A stretch of DNA of 64,000 nt from Allantophomopsis cytisporea (lineage: Eukaryota; Ascomycota; Leotiomycetes; Phacidiales; Phacidiaceae): contig CP103037.1 in assembly GCA_024752435.1 (NCBI GenBank), positions 1,054,001 through 1,118,000 of the forward strand, written 5' to 3'. The notes beneath the pieces are model-generated. The model worked only from the letters and a program-made list of their open reading frames with translations, made no database searches and had not been told where the DNA came from. This document shows positions 12,729-25,398 of the stretch, piece after piece. Each line of letters starts with the position of its first letter. Positions within the stretch are counted from its first letter, which is position 1. The position numbers and the translations under genes are program-made.

Positions 12729-13631
12729 TCAATCCAAAGCTGGGGCCAGCGTGATAAGACTAAATCTCAACTCACCCCCGCCACCCTCCTCCTCTCTTTT
12801 CAAGAAAGCTCTCACGCCTAGGTCCAATGCCTTCTCACTTAGTACATCGTCCTCAGCTCCAATCACTCCCCGATCAATCGGTCCCTTCCTTCTTCCATCC
12901 AACTCCCACAGACGGTTTGTGCTCGGAGACTTGATGAAGCATACATAGTGCAGATCGATATCATCTTCTGCCCCGGGCGCACTTGTCTGGCCTTGCGAGG
13001 CTGCGGAAGCGTGCGCATGTTCAAGTGCCGAGGAATTATATAGCAGGTCAGCGCGCTCGAGCGGGCCGAGAGGGATTGCTTCGGCGACGAGGTTGGCAAG
13101 GTCGGAGTTTGGTTCTATTTATGTTAGTAAGATGATATTTAATCCCAGGGTACGAGATCGAGCAGGGTGTATGGAGGACATACGGATGAAGTCTCGCGCA
13201 GACCCGTTGCTAACGGCGTGCAGCAGCCCAATCAGACCGCACGCATTACGGATTGTCTGCTTGTACCAGATGACCTCTTCGCCAGCACCACGACCAGTAT
13301 ATTCTTCGCGTGGCCCGTCCTCGGTTCGGCGGAAGGTCTCGTAAGATTTGGAGACGGGGAAGACGAGAAGGAGCGCGGAGGCAGGGCGGGGCACAAAGGC
13401 GAGTAGGTCTGGGTCTTCGATGCTGAAGACGTCGTGGAAGGAGAGGGTTGGTGATAGGCCGAGGTTATGCACCAGGGAGGACATCACTTCTGGGTTGTTT
13501 TCTAGGAGAGTCAATTCGGGCCCATGTATGGAAGGTTGGAATTAGCTACCCAGCGGCACGAAGGCTTTCTTGTTGCTTGGGACATCGGGGTCATCATATG
13601 TGCTTTGGGGAGTTGAGTTTGGTTCTGCCAT
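12729..13631 (-). CDS. Ubiquitin C-terminal hydrolase, family C12 (UCH-L1/L3, Yuh1-like)
   Basis: Three exons read on the minus strand (13631-13550, 13501-13184, 13114-12729) encode 261 residues, the usual size for this family. A cysteine protease that trims small adducts from the ubiquitin (and in yeast Rub1) C-terminus. Visible: N-terminal PLENNPEVMSSLVHNLGLS; FHDVFSIEDPDLLAFVPRP; the active-site block KQTIRNACGLIGLLHA with oxyanion Gln and nucleophile Cys; then the catalytic His in DLHYVCFIK and Asp in LWELDGRRKGP near the C-terminus. Exon joins fall within codons and restore these blocks exactly. The first intron is only 48 bases. All catalytic residues are present, so the enzyme should be active. 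Confidence 0.9.
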
Positions 13632-16160
13632 GTTGACTGATACTAAGGGTGAACTTTTGAAAGAGGTTTAGAATTTAAGAAGCAGAATGGTGAGAGTTCT
13701 GCGATTTGGTCATGTAAATTAAATTGTGAATGTGCGTTATGGGCCGAGAGCTGTTCCAGGCAGTAGAGCTGTCTATTCTGCCGCCCAATATGTACACCGC
13801 CTTCAGATGATGTCAGTTTATGGTTGCTTGAAGACATCGCATGGAAGAAAACCTACTCGTGTAGATCTCCCATGGTGGAACATCAACACAACGAATCCTC
13901 AAATTCTGAGAGCATTTATTGAAAGGTCTGTATTTTCCAAGAACTAAAAACCCGTTGAAATCTAAGCATTTGTCTGACATTACAGTTATTGAGGGCCATA
14001 CGGTTGTGGTGTGCGTGTTATTCAGTAATGCAAAGTCATCTCCTAATATCAGGAAAGATCTGGTAAACATCTCAAGAGTATTAGATTACTTTGATATTGA
14101 GCTCTTGCAAAATCCAAGAATTCCTTACAAATAGCTATAAAGATTACCGAAATTAATACCTACATTTTCTCTGGATGAAGCATGCGTATATGGTGGTTCA
14201 GTATATACAATGGGGTCAATTCTCAATTTTAATCATCGCATTGTTCGTAAGTAAGTACTTGCATCAGCAACATCGACTTTATCCATAGACTTGAAAATGT
14301 CACAATACCAAGCACCACAGCCTCTTCGTCTTTATATAGCTAAGATATTTTATGATAGCCACCAACAACATTCAATGACGGCTGGTCCTGGTGCGCGAAG
14401 AAATAAGGCTTCTAGCTTTTTGTGCCCAACGTTGATGTCACGCCTTAAAGTGCTCAGGTAAGTTATTTGGAGATATCCTTGACGATCAGGGATGACTGTC
14501 AACTCCGCTGTCAACTTCGAGGAGATTAAACTGTCTTTGATGAATGACCGGATCGCACTATTCACACTATGGTGTTCATCTATGGTGTTCATCTGTCAAT
14601 TCCTTCTTCGCGTTCTGCTCCACCTCACTTTGCTGTCAAGGGCAAGCTGGGCCAAAGCTTTTCATGGAAGGCCTGGGGTTTAATCCGTGATTATTCGCGA
14701 GTCGAGGCGCTGTTCTGCGGAGTAGCACTCCAACCCTTGAAATGTATGTATGTATATTGAAGCCCAAGTCCCACCCATGACGCAACTTTATCGACAGCGC
14801 ACTTTATTACGGGTGATCGATCTTATCGAACAATATCGGCGAGAACAAGGGATACTAGCCTGTTGCTTGCAGATGACTGCATGACTGCTTAGAACCAGAC
14901 AGGTCTGAGTCAGTAAGGTGTACCATGAGTACAGCACTTGAAGGAACAAGCATCTCCAGATAAGTCAAGTCATAAAGGATACAAGGAGGGGACTGTTGGG
15001 AGGGGGAGTGTACCGTCGGAAATATAAGGAACTTCTTTTTTCTTCTTCCTCCCGAGCTTCTCCTACGTGGCTCCAATCCCTCGTCCTCTGTTCCCTTGGC
15101 CCTTCATTCTTTCGCTCGTTGCGTGCTGCCGTCACTACTTACGTACCTTGTTCCTGGTGGTGAGCAATGAATGATGTTTCACCCTATGGGAAGTATTGGT
15201 GCTAAGGTCCGACATTATTTCCCTTTGTGATCTAGTTGGTGATTTAGTGAGAACTTGACTGGCGACTCTCGCGGATGTTCTATTAGTCCATCAACAGTAC
15301 ATCAACCATCGAATAAATACATAAAGGCAATCAGTCTAGTTATGATCAGCTACTGAGAGCTGGATACCTATTGTAGTCCATATATCATTGGTCGCATGAT
15401 ATGAACTGTATTCAAAGCCATACAGTTATTATTCACAAAACTCCTTTCATACTGTGTTCTAGATACGGTAACGAATCTGGACCATTACTGAAAAGATTTA
15501 ATGGCAGCCGCAGCATATTTAAGGTTGAGATGCGCCAATCTTGTTCCGGGACGCCGTTGCTCCGCGACGCTTTGTTGTTGACTTGCAAGCAAACCGCTGC
15601 TTGAACGTGGGGCCGGAACGGGTCAATCCTGGTGGTCATTAGCACTCACGCACCATACTGTGACCGTGGTCAGGTAAGGTACCTGCAGTACATACAGAAC
15701 TTGGCAGCAGGGTGACAGAGCATGAGCAGCTGGGTGTCAGAGATAGACAGATAGCTGAGCATAGCGCATATCATTGCACTCGCAACTGCTAACTACCTAT
15801 GTACCTGCATCACCTTTTACCTCACGACTCCTCCTCCTCTTCTTCTCGTCCACCATCAAGAACAAAACAAAACAAAATACAAACCTTATCAGAACAGAAC
15901 TGAACAAATACCAGAAGGAAACGCCACATTGTGATCAGGGCAACAAACGCCCAGTCGATTCCTTGTCCTTCTGTTGCTGTACAGGAGATCTATTGATTAA
16001 CGCAAGTCATCTCCGAACTACGTCGTCACGCGCAGATAGGCATACACACCGCACCAACTCGACCATATCTCTTCCAAGGGCCCCGGCCGGACTCAATCAC
16101 ATCCAACTACAGGTCGCTCGTTCACTCCTCCACATTCTTTTTACAATTGGCATCTTCATC
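13632..16160. other. Divergent intergenic region (UCH / Dbf2 kinase)
   Basis: About 2.5 kb holding the UCH promoter and a long leader for the kinase gene. The final 390 bases are open in the kinase frame and are C/A/T-rich with AAAACAAAACAAAAT-like tracts, typical of a fungal 5' untranslated region. No convincing gene was found. Confidence 0.55.
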
Positions 16161-18348
16161 ATGTCGAGCTTCATCACCAACCTCTTTCCCTCCTCATCGT
16201 CGCCGGCCAATAAACACGAAGGCATTATGCCTGTTCCCCCACCACCTCTCCACACTCGCTCGAGCCAGAATGACCCATTCGCCGCCGATCGGCCAAGCAC
16301 TCCAGCGAGAAACAGCTTCATAACACCCATATCCACACCTCAAGGAAGTCCAAGCAAAAGTCGAAACCCTCCCGGCGCCAATGACCTTCCCACTGCTTTG
16401 GAGAATGGTCTCCGATTGACTCCTCAAATTGGAAGTCCCGCAAAGCTGGGGCGTGGGACCGGAACACCACTCTCACCGGGAAAGTCCAATGCGCTCACCG
16501 TAGATGATTCGTACTTTGCAGGAAACTCCGGCGAAGCAGATGACAGCGTTATTCACAAGTCTGCATCGCCAGGAAGTCCATTGCGGAAGAACGGCAAGGA
16601 AAATACACCATCCAGTGCGCGTCTGGGCAATGAACCACCACCAACACTTGCGGCTTTATCTCGACAAGAATTATATCAGTCAAGAGAGGGCAATAACACT
16701 CCGAGTCAAAAGAAGTTTAATACCCAGAGAGGACTTACAGCTGCAGAGCTTGAAATTCTTAACAAGCCCAATGTGAAGCGGTTGGCCAATGTCACACAAC
16801 TTTGTAGGTCGCGCGTAATCTAACTTGATGGGTAACTGCTAATTTCATAGATTTCCTCGACTACTATTTCGACCTCCTCACCTACGTTGGTGCCAGACAA
16901 AGTCGACTTGGCCACTTCAAAGCCGAATACCCTGCACCACCTGCTACACCTGCCGAGACTTACGATCCACTCTGGCAAAAGTATGCTGGGCGTGAGCGTG
17001 CCAACTTGCGCAAGCGTCGTGTTCGTCTGCGCCAGGGAGATTTCCAAATTCTTACACAAGTCGGACAGGGTGGATACGGTCAGGTCTTCCTTGCCCAGAA
17101 GAAGGATACTCGTGAGGTTTGCGCCTTGAAGGTTATGAGCAAAAAGCTTTTGTTCAAGCTTGATGAGGTCAGACACGTCTTGACCGAAAGAGATATCTTG
17201 ACAACTGCAAAGAGTGAATGGCTCGTAAGACTTCTGTACTCGTTCCAAGATGATAAGAGCATCTATCTCGCAATGGTCAGTAGCAGTCTATTGAGGAGAG
17301 TTCACTATGTGACTAATATGGATTACAGGAATATGTACCAGGTGGAGATTTCCGAACTTTGCTTAACAACACAGGTGTGCTTGCGAACCGACACGCCCGT
17401 TTCTACATTGCAGAGATGTTCTGCTCAGTCGATGCTCTCCACCAGCTTGGCTATATTCATCGTGACTTGAAACCAGAAAACTTCTTGATCGATTCTACTG
17501 GTCACGTCAAACTTACCGATTTTGGTCTTGCAGCTGGGTTCTTGGCTCCTGGCAAAATCGAGTCCATGCGTATCAAGCTCGAGAAGGTTGGTGATACTCC
17601 GGTTCCTTTTGGCAAGCCAATGGACCAACGTTCCGTTGCCGAACGTCGCGAAGGTTACAGATCACTGAGGAAGGCGGATGTGAACTATGCCAAGTCCATT
17701 GTGGGCTCGCCCGACTACATGGCACCAGAAGTACTCAAAGGTGATTCATATGACTTTACGGTGGATTATTGGTCCTTGGGCTGCATGCTTTTTGAGGCAT
17801 TGACAGGATACCCACCATTCGCTGGTTCCACAGTCGATGAGACCTGGAAGAACTTGAAACATTGGAGAGACGTTCTCAAGAGACCTACCTGGGATGATCC
17901 ACAATACTTCGTCAGCAACCGAACCTGGAGCTTCATTACTGGGTAGGCACCATCGCTCCCTCAAAACAGTGCAATAGCTAACAATCACAGCCTCATCGCC
18001 TCCAAAAGCAAGCGGTTCACCTCCTTCCAAACCGTCTGTGCACAGCAGTATTTCGCGGAAGTTGACTGGTCTGCCCTCCGTACTCAGCGCGCTCCTTTCG
18101 TCCCCGAGCTTGACTCCGAGACCGACGCTGGCTATTTCGACGACTTTTCTAACGAGGCTGACATGGCTAAGTACAAGGAAGTCCATGACAAGCAGAATGC
18201 CCTCGAAAGCATGGCTGACCGCGAAGATCCTATGAGCAAGAGCCTGTTCGTCGGCTTCACTTTCCGTCATCGTAAAACTGTTGGTGAGGAGGTTGGTAAG
18301 GCAAGCCCAAAGAAGGGTGCACAGGAAGCTTTTGGAACGATTCTTTGA
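16161..18348 (+). CDS. sidB: NDR-family AGC kinase Dbf2/Sid2 (SidB), septation and mitotic exit
   Basis: Four exons (16161-16803, 16851-17275, 17329-17942, 17991-18348) encode 679 residues. Family role: the last kinase of the septation initiation/mitotic exit network, acting with Mob1 at spindle poles and septum. Visible: a disordered N-terminal region of about 200 residues rich in SP/TP sites; the Mob-binding region (YFLDYYFDLL, RLGHFKAEYP); then the kinase domain with glycine loop GQGGYGQVFLA, Lys in CALKVMSKK, HRDLKPENF, DFGLA and GSPDYMAPEVL. A long basic insert between DFG and APE (about 55 residues) marks the NDR family. The C-terminal hydrophobic motif FVGFTFRH carries the regulatory Thr. 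The upstream frame stays open for 129 codons, but I start at MSSFITN because the upstream part has leader-like composition. Confidence 0.93.
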
Positions 18349-20420
18349 TAGTACAAGGAGCGTGTGGTTTTGGGGGTGTTGGGGTTTTCTAGGAGGATTG
18401 GGATTATCAGGGCGCCGTTAGGGTTAAGGAGGAATATTCTTGGAGCAGCCGCAGTGGCTTTTCTTTCTTTCGTTGGAGTTCGAAGCGGTTTTGGCATGCA
18501 TTTAATGGTGGTGATGGGGCGTATGGCAGTGGGGATGAAGAGAGCATGCTCGTGGTTTAGATCATAAGAATGTACGTCGTCGTGGGCTGGTCTGTTTATT
18601 AGGGATGAACATTGTAAAAGTAGATTGATTTCATTTTTTTATTGACTTGCTTGGGAGAATTGAGCAAATTGTTCTGGTAAATGTAAAGATGTCATTAGCC
18701 GAACATGAATGGAGGACTTGCTCATTACTCATCTACACCTTTAGGGTATATGTGGGGTCCCAGGTAAGCCTCTTCTCAGAGCAGTCTCGGCAATGAATAG
18801 CGTACACTGGAATGATGCTAGTATCGTTGTGATGGCTTACAGATTGAGGATTATGCTGGGGTGGAACGATGACAACTGCATTGGCAATGGCAGATCTAAG
18901 AATATTTTCCAGGTTATTGGAGTGCGTTCTGGCGTTGACGGCCATATTGTTTTGGGATGTTATCTGGGGATTGATGTCGACTATCACTTCGTCCATGACT
19001 TGATAGAGACTTTCTGCTGGATCAGGAGGTCCCCATGAAAGGACTAGATCTAACGTCAATGTTCCTGTATCGTGTTGGAAGATGTCTCAGTGGAAGACAA
19101 GTGCTCTGTATGTTCGTGCGTGTGTATCGCTGTTGAATCTCACATGAGATCCATCCATATATACTTTGTATAACGAGACGATCTAACAGTCTTTGAAGCG
19201 TATCCCGTCACCCCTTAACGTTCGTCTATGAATTCCATTAACATCAGATCAAATTCTACACACGCAGCCTGTCAATCCATATAATGTGACTGTAGCTAGC
19301 AATATAAGAATAGCAATTAAAAAGATATATTTCACATATGAGTAAAAGTGACAGCATAGTCTTCTGACTTTTGCATGCTTCCGCGTTTTGCAATGGCTAC
19401 GCGTACCCTCGTAACTTTATAGAGGTAGACAGCAGAATCGAATCCTGCTTGATCTCTTCAATCAATTCAATAACTGAAGTTCTACCAACACAATACTGAT
19501 ATACTTCAAAATTAAATCACATTCACATGACTCTCCTTTCAATGTTGTGATACCGGAGGTATTGTGTAGAACGCAACTTGGTTTGTTTTTATTTTTAGAC
19601 CGTTGTCGGCACTTGAGACATTGATAGTTGCGGGGATAGTAACGACAGTCCGTGATCTCAATGCTCAGGGACGTGAGGTTGACTTAGGTAAGTGTTTTTT
19701 TCTTTTCTTTTTTTCTTTTTGGAAAGACCACCTATATTTTCTTTGGCGTTGTAAAGGATCTCAGTGATGATCTCAGCAATCTTTAAAATGATTCTGATTC
19801 TCTGGTAATCATTGCGCATGTAATATTAAATGCCCATCAGTTGACTCCAATGGAGGGAATTAGAACGGATAAGCTTCTACCCTCCGCGGATGTTGTGTTT
19901 CCGGTAGGTCGCCTTACAATAAGTTTCTGTCAAGTTTGGACCACAATAAGGAATAACCTTAATCACTTGGGGAACCCCACGATGAAGTGCAGAATAACGA
20001 ACCTATCTAGGACTAAAACATCATGTTCTGGAGTTCTGAATACGCGCCCAAGTGCCGAGGCCCATAAACGACTCGTCACCAAACCCAAGATTTGGAATGT
20101 CACTGTCGTCCAATGTTATCGTAGAATATACGATGGATACGCCAACACGCCAGTACAGCACACAGTAAGGCTTGACGAGATGACAAAGTCCAGCCATACT
20201 GCGTACAATCACTGCCTCCAACCTAGTCCCCGCATACAGACGTGGTGGCGCAGCCCACAGCGATCACATGAAGATTGTAGCATCAGCGTCTCAGAAAGGT
20301 TGCACGTCAGTGCATCGCAAAAGGCACATAAGACATAAGACGATTACCCCAACATGAATTCGAGGATTGACGAGCTTCACAAAATTGCTGTAAAACTTCG
20401 AAGATACATTGTCGTTAAAG
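18349..20420. other. Intergenic region between kinase and Sec14-like genes
   Basis: About 2 kb. The start is probably kinase 3' untranslated sequence. The only candidate is the broken minus-strand frame listed separately. A 165-codon plus-strand frame near 19841-20338 lacks family features and codon coherence, so it is left out. Confidence 0.5.
18733..19158 (-). pseudogene. Doubtful small gene or relic with one in-frame TGA
   Basis: Read on the minus strand from the ATG at 19158, one frame runs 142 codons and is interrupted only by TGA at 19089-19087 (codon 24). The text on both sides flows well (THARTYRALVFH, then DIFQHDTGTLTLDLVLSWG), which suggests one sense codon, perhaps TGG, turned into a stop. 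No domain is recognised. No splice pair removes the stop cleanly. It may be a decayed small gene, a sequencing error, or a chance open frame; a shorter plus-strand frame also overlaps it, which argues for chance. Confidence 0.25.
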
Positions 20421-21612
20421 ATGTCGTCAACTTCTCTCAATTCTGATGCTCATGTTCCAACCGAGGATTTGTCGACTTCTTCTACTCTTAAGTCTCCATT
20501 GGAAGATTTATCACCTTCAGAACAGCAGGCCCTCGAGGTTCTTCGAAATCTCTGTCAAAAGAACGATGTATTCTGGCCTACGAGCGACACCTATGGCATT
20601 TCAGAAAAGCCATCCAACGACGATAAGATTCTTTTGTAAATAAATGATTGCCAATCAGCATTGCCTTGGAGATTAATGCCGTGAAACCTAGGAGATACCT
20701 AAAAGCAAGAAATTTCGATCCCGAAGCTGCCTTCAGACAGTATGCGACATCAGAAAAATGGCGACGGAAGATGAAGATTGACGAAACATACGATAACGTC
20801 GAAGTAGAAAAGTTCGAGGCATTAAGGCGCTTGGTGAGCGATAAAGCCCTTTTTCTTGAAAGTCACCACAAAGAAGTATTCTAAGACCAGTTAGCAACCT
20901 CAATGGACAGGCCGCACAGATTCCGAAGGAGTACCAATTATGGTGTATGTGGTAGCGGAGGTACGAGGAGAAGACATCGCGGCAATCTGCAAATCAGATC
21001 CTAAGATGACGACCATATTCTTGCCCGCGGAATACGTGACGCAGTTCGTGCAGCCATTTTGTGGTCACCTACATGCTGCGCACGTCGACAAGTCCATCAA
21101 TATCATCGACTTATCCCATGTGGGCGTATCGATATTTTGGAGTCTCAGGAAGTTGCTCAGTACTGCGAGCGAGATGGCAACATCACATTATCCGGAGTCG
21201 GTGAAGCGGATATATGTAAGATTCCAGATCTCGAGATGTTTGCATCTATAAATATTAATGTGTTTTTTAATAGGTTGTCGGCGCTCCTAGCTTTTTCCCT
21301 ACCATTTGGAGATTCATCACAGCTTGGTTTGAGCCTAACACGACGAAGAAAATAAGTATTCTAGCCGAAAAGGAGGTCGCTCCAACATTGATTGAAGCCC
21401 TGGGAAAGGAGAATGTACCGACTCGCTTTGGTGGAAGTCTAGAATACGAATTCGGCGGATTCCCATGCCTAGATGATAGAGCCAAGTCATTTGTGAAGAC
21501 AGCCGAAGGAACTTGGCCTCAGGGGCCTTTGCGTTTCATGTCGAATGAGGATACCGATCAGGTTATGGTTTTGGGGTCTAAAGACGGTAAAGTTAGAAGG
21601 GAGGTGCTTTAA
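20421..21612 (+). CDS. Sec14-like phosphatidylinositol-transfer protein (CRAL-TRIO)
   Basis: Four exons (20421-20635, 20692-20833, 20895-21215, 21274-21612) encode 338 residues. Family role: moves or presents phosphatidylinositol and other lipids at membranes. Visible: an N-terminal CRAL-TRIO helix block (DDKILLRYLKARNFDPEAA) formed exactly at the first splice join; the lipid-binding domain with WTGRTDSEGVPIMVYVV, DKSINIIDLSHVG, YPESVKRIYVVGAPSFFPTIW and NVPTRFGGSLEYEFGG near the C-terminus. The PESVKRIYVVGAP stretch is formed across intron 3, a strong check on that junction. No signal peptide or transmembrane helix. Its length is near that of yeast Sec14 (about 300 residues) with a short polar N-terminal addition. 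Which lipid it carries cannot be told. Confidence 0.88.
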
Positions 21613-22753
21613 TTGTGGGATTGTCTTGTCTAATTTGTGTTTGGTATCTTAGTTTAAGAGGCACGATCACAGACATGACCTAATGAAAGTATAGATAAGA
21701 TTCTGGTAGATAATGAAGGACAACGGTATACATACGCCCTCGGCAGACTCGTGCATTATACTACTTATTCGGTTCATATGTATTGTCTGTCAGTTGTATC
21801 AAATGTTGGGTCAATACCCCGACGATGACTTGACTTGGACTCTCAAAATCACTGTTGCAAGGTAGATCAACAGTCTTGTGGAGGGGAACGGCTTATGATA
21901 TGTATTAAGATCCAAACTTCAAGATATATATTACGATCATGCATAGCGGGGGTGGGGTTTTTTCAGAATATGACCAGGTCGTTTTGATACGCCGTAAGGT
22001 TTGCGGTGAAAAAGCAAGCAGGGACAAGGGACCTTGGTGAAGTTGGCGAATACGCCAAGTACGTTCAGCCCGACGAGTATGTGTATATGTATGTTCATTG
22101 GCCAGCTAGCGGTAGGGATTATCGCATTCGCTCGCATATCGTATTTCGTATTCCGTATAATTCGTACAAATTTCGCACTTCCTCGGACAGGAGAAACCCC
22201 CAAACCCCCCATCCACATTCAGGATCAACCACAGCTGTCATTACAACTGGAAAGCTGTTAGTGGACGAACAATGACCTTGGCAGTATTTCACAAGGATGA
22301 AGATACCTACCTGTTCTGTGCTCTATATTTGATGCTACTAAAACGATCAAGAGCATAACTACCCACTGTCTGCAAGGAGCCCATTGCACACGATGAGAGA
22401 TGTACAATTGATAGCCAAGGCACGGAATCGCGACCATGCACTCATAAAAAGCAGGCAGTTTGATATGTGTTATCTCCCCAAGACATCCCAGCACTGCCAC
22501 TACTTCAGACGTCAACATGTATAATTTCTGTCGGCAGCGGCAAAGCCGCACCGACATAACAGGGAGTATCCAACGACAATGAACTTTCAATAGCAGATCC
22601 CATAGTCTGGCAAGTACATATAAGATGCTATAGATCCATTCATATTGCACATCCATCTTGGACTTTCCAACAACACCATTATTGCACTCCCATTGATCAC
22701 ATCCATCAATTCTTCGAAACACGATAAAGTACACCGATATACCATCTGTTGCG
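21613..22753. other. Intergenic region upstream of P450
   Basis: About 1.1 kb holding the 3' end of the Sec14-like gene and the P450 promoter. A minus-strand frame of 186 codons (22258-22818) runs across the P450 start, but it has no family features and no supporting splice signals. No other gene seen. Confidence 0.55.
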
Positions 22754-24600
22754 ATGATTCCGGATAATCTATACATCCTGTTCAGTAAAGCAACGAACGG
22801 ATTTGTTGCCTTTGTCACAATAGTAAGATGTCTCCCTAGTTATGATACCTTGAATTGAATTGACGTAACGTTGCAGTTTATTGTCTATAACATCTACCTA
22901 GCAATATATAACGTGTACTTCCACCCTCTCGCTAAGTATCCAGGACCGAAGGGCAGAGCAGTGTGCCATCTGCCATACTTTTACGACCTTTTCTACGGCA
23001 CCTTTGATCATAATGTCAAAGAATTGCATGAAAAGTATGGCCATGTAGTGCGCGTGCGTCCTAATTCTCTGAGTTTCAGCTCTTCGGGAGCTATAAAAGG
23101 TAAATACTAGCACTGGGCGGGTCCAACGCCATCTTCGTACATATCACTAACATTCTCTAGACATACATGGTGGATCAGCTGGAAAGAAGGCCCTAGCAAA
23201 GGACAAAGAGTTCTACACCATCACTGGTGATGAGTCGCCAAATATCATCTGTTAGTAAATACAGACCTGGTCTGGTGCTTACACTAACAGAGAATAGGGT
23301 CTAACGATGCTGATCACAGTCGTATGCGTAAACTTCTATCTCATGCATTCTCAGATACTGCATTACGAAGTCAAGAGGGGATATTAACGCACTACTTCGA
23401 GTTAATGGTATCAGAGCTGAAGAAGAGAGTCGACGATCCCACCGTTCGAAGTGTTGATATGACACGTTGGTACAACTTCCTCACCTTTGATGTCATTGGC
23501 GATTTGGCCTTTGGAGAGTCATTTGGAGCTCTTGAAAGTGGAGACTATCATCCTTGGATGAAGAATTTGTTCCAGGGCGTCAAAGCCTCTAGATTCCTCA
23601 AGATTGCAGCCTTCTATCAACCTTTGATGAAAATCCTTATGTGCGCAGTAAAATTCAGCCCTGAACTTACAAGAGCTAGAGAAGAGCATGAGAAGTTCAC
23701 AAGAAAAAGAACTGAGGACAGATTGGCAGCTAAGACCGATCGTCAGGACTTTATGTCTTATGTAGGAACTTCGCACAAATGCGCTCAATTACGCAAAGCT
23801 GACTTCTAAACAGATCTTGCGTCATAACGACGAGCGGGGAATGAGTCACGAGGAGCTCGTCGGGACAGCAGATATCTTGATTATTGGCGGTTCAGAGACA
23901 ACATCAACACTGCTTACTGGAGCGACCTACTATATGCTCAAGTCCCCTGAGATATATGCCAGAGCGAAGAAGGAAGTCCGCGACGCATTCAAGAGTGGGG
24001 ACGAGATGACCCTGCAAACTACCGCACGCTTGCCATATCTCCAAGCGCTCCTTGAAGAGAGTCTTCGCATGTACCCTCCGGTCCCACTTGGACTTCCGCG
24101 CCAAACACCCCCTGAAGGCTGTCTCATCGATGGTCAATACGTGCCTGGAAATGTATGGTTTCTGCTCCTCCTAGCAAGAATTATGTAACTGACAAGGAGA
24201 TGTGCAGGTTTCTGTTGCGATGCATCACCTGTCGACATTACAATCATCCAGAAACTTCTATGATCCAGAAGTCTTCGATCCTGAAAGATGGTTGCCAAAT
24301 GCACCCGAGAAATACGCAAATGATGACAAGATGGCTTTCAATCCCTTCTCCACAGGACCGCGTGGCTGTATTGGCAAAAAGTGAGTATCTCCGTACCCCT
24401 GTACTTTTTAGAAATGCACGTAGCTTACCGTTCGAAACTATAGTCTTGCCTGGAATGAGATGCGATCTGTCATGGCTCGCATGCTGTTCCACTTCGACAT
24501 GGAGCTCTGCGAGGATAGTCAGAAGTGGAACGACCATCGCATTTTCATGATGTGGGAGAAGCCCGAGTTGAATGTTAAGCTTACGCACCGGAAGGATTAA
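22754..24600 (+). CDS. Cytochrome P450 monooxygenase, microsomal, intact
   Basis: Seven exons (22754-22822, 22877-23099, 23161-23250, 23298-23761, 23814-24152, 24208-24380, 24444-24600) give 504 residues, the normal size. Visible: a hydrophobic N-terminal anchor (FVAFVTIFIVYNIYLAIY); the proline-rich hinge PLAKYPGPKG; I-helix GGSETTS; the ExxR pair in EESLRM; FDPERW; and the haem loop FSTGPRGCIGK with the Cys ligand near residue 449. The ending resembles the CYP65/isotrichodermin C-15 hydroxylase-like group of fungal P450s; this is recognition from memory, not a search. No synthase, transporter or regulator of a secondary-metabolite cluster adjoins it; the neighbours are a Sec14-like gene and nbs1. 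The substrate is unknown. Confidence 0.9.
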
Positions 24601-25398
24601 ATTGAATTACAACATAGATAGCGATAGAGCAATTTAATATTGGTACAATGGTACTTTCAATGGATTGCAATTACTTTTACAGTATGATCATGAAATCAGA
24701 TGAGCTGATTCTGTTCCGTGTTCGGAAGCTAAACCCTCAAAGTTCGAGGTAATTGGGGGGACATAAAAGACAGAAGGGATTGGCAAGGTAAACCTGGTGT
24801 GCACACATGAACTTGTTCAGATGTAACTAGGAGATTGAAGCTATATAGCCTCCAAAAGTTAGATCTACGAAGCGCGTTGGGCAGGCAAACTGATCCATCT
24901 CACCGAGGGAACTTGAAAGTGAGTGGGATGTATGGCTGTATGTTAATTAGTAAGGTCTCAATCAAAAGCACAACATATAAAAAATACAAAAACGACGCAA
25001 AAGGAATACGGATCCAATCATACTTTATTACTTCTGATCGATTACCGCACCAGAAAAACCCCGAGGGATTTTACTAATGCAAGTTCCTGGGGAGTCAAAC
25101 TCTCGACCCTTCGCATTATACGCTTAATGAAGGTTTTCGCCGATGCGAACGTTCTACTCTGCCGTTGGATTTAACCTTTGGAACTTGGTGACAAAAGGCT
25201 TGCAATCTTTGCTTATAAAGTTGCCTTGTATGATATGAGGCTTGTTATGCTAGAATAAGCAGATGTGACTAGCTGCTTTATCAACCTCACCTTTTACTTC
25301 CATCGGCAGTTCTATTCTGTCACTTCACATTGGGCTACTTAGTAAACATGCCGTTTATACTACATTGTGTCTATGCTAAACTATCCCTAACCGCGCAT
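24601..25398. other. Convergent intergenic region (P450 / nbs1)
   Basis: Mostly 3' untranslated sequence of two convergent genes. It contains the tRNA-like fold described separately. No protein gene is seen. Confidence 0.55.
25080..25187 (-). other. tRNA-like nested inverted repeats (possible tRNA relic)
   Basis: On the minus strand the outer arms CAAGTTCC and GGAACTTG pair over eight bases, like an acceptor stem. Inside them TTCGCAT and ATGCGAA pair over seven bases and enclose 26 bases, as an anticodon arm with an intron might. Next to the 3' arm lies AGTTTGACTCC, which differs from the tRNA B-box GGTTCGANTCC at two places, both G-to-A or C-to-T. The A-box is poor and the D-arm is too long. 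I read it as a degraded tRNA or tRNA-derived element rather than a working tRNA. Confidence 0.3.

Noticed and set aside
15774..16160. In-frame 129-codon extension upstream of the Dbf2-like kinase start
   Set aside because: Composition is leader-like (AAAACAAAAC tracts, TC-rich), the residues show no family pattern, and the ATG at 16161 begins text that fits kinase N-termini.
19428..19450. T-arm-like hairpin (AGCAG, loop ATCGAAT, CTGCT)
   Set aside because: The loop is nine bases rather than seven, and no acceptor, D-arm or anticodon arm could be placed around it.
19841..20338. 165-codon plus-strand open frame
   Set aside because: No domain, signal, or matching splice sites; open frames of this size are expected by chance a few times in a window this long.
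22258..22818. 186-codon minus-strand frame crossing the P450 start
   Set aside because: Antisense to a well-supported P450 exon and its promoter, with no recognisable protein features.
22754..24600. Secondary-metabolite gene cluster around the P450
   Set aside because: No polyketide, peptide or terpene synthase, transporter or pathway regulator is adjacent; flanking genes are housekeeping.
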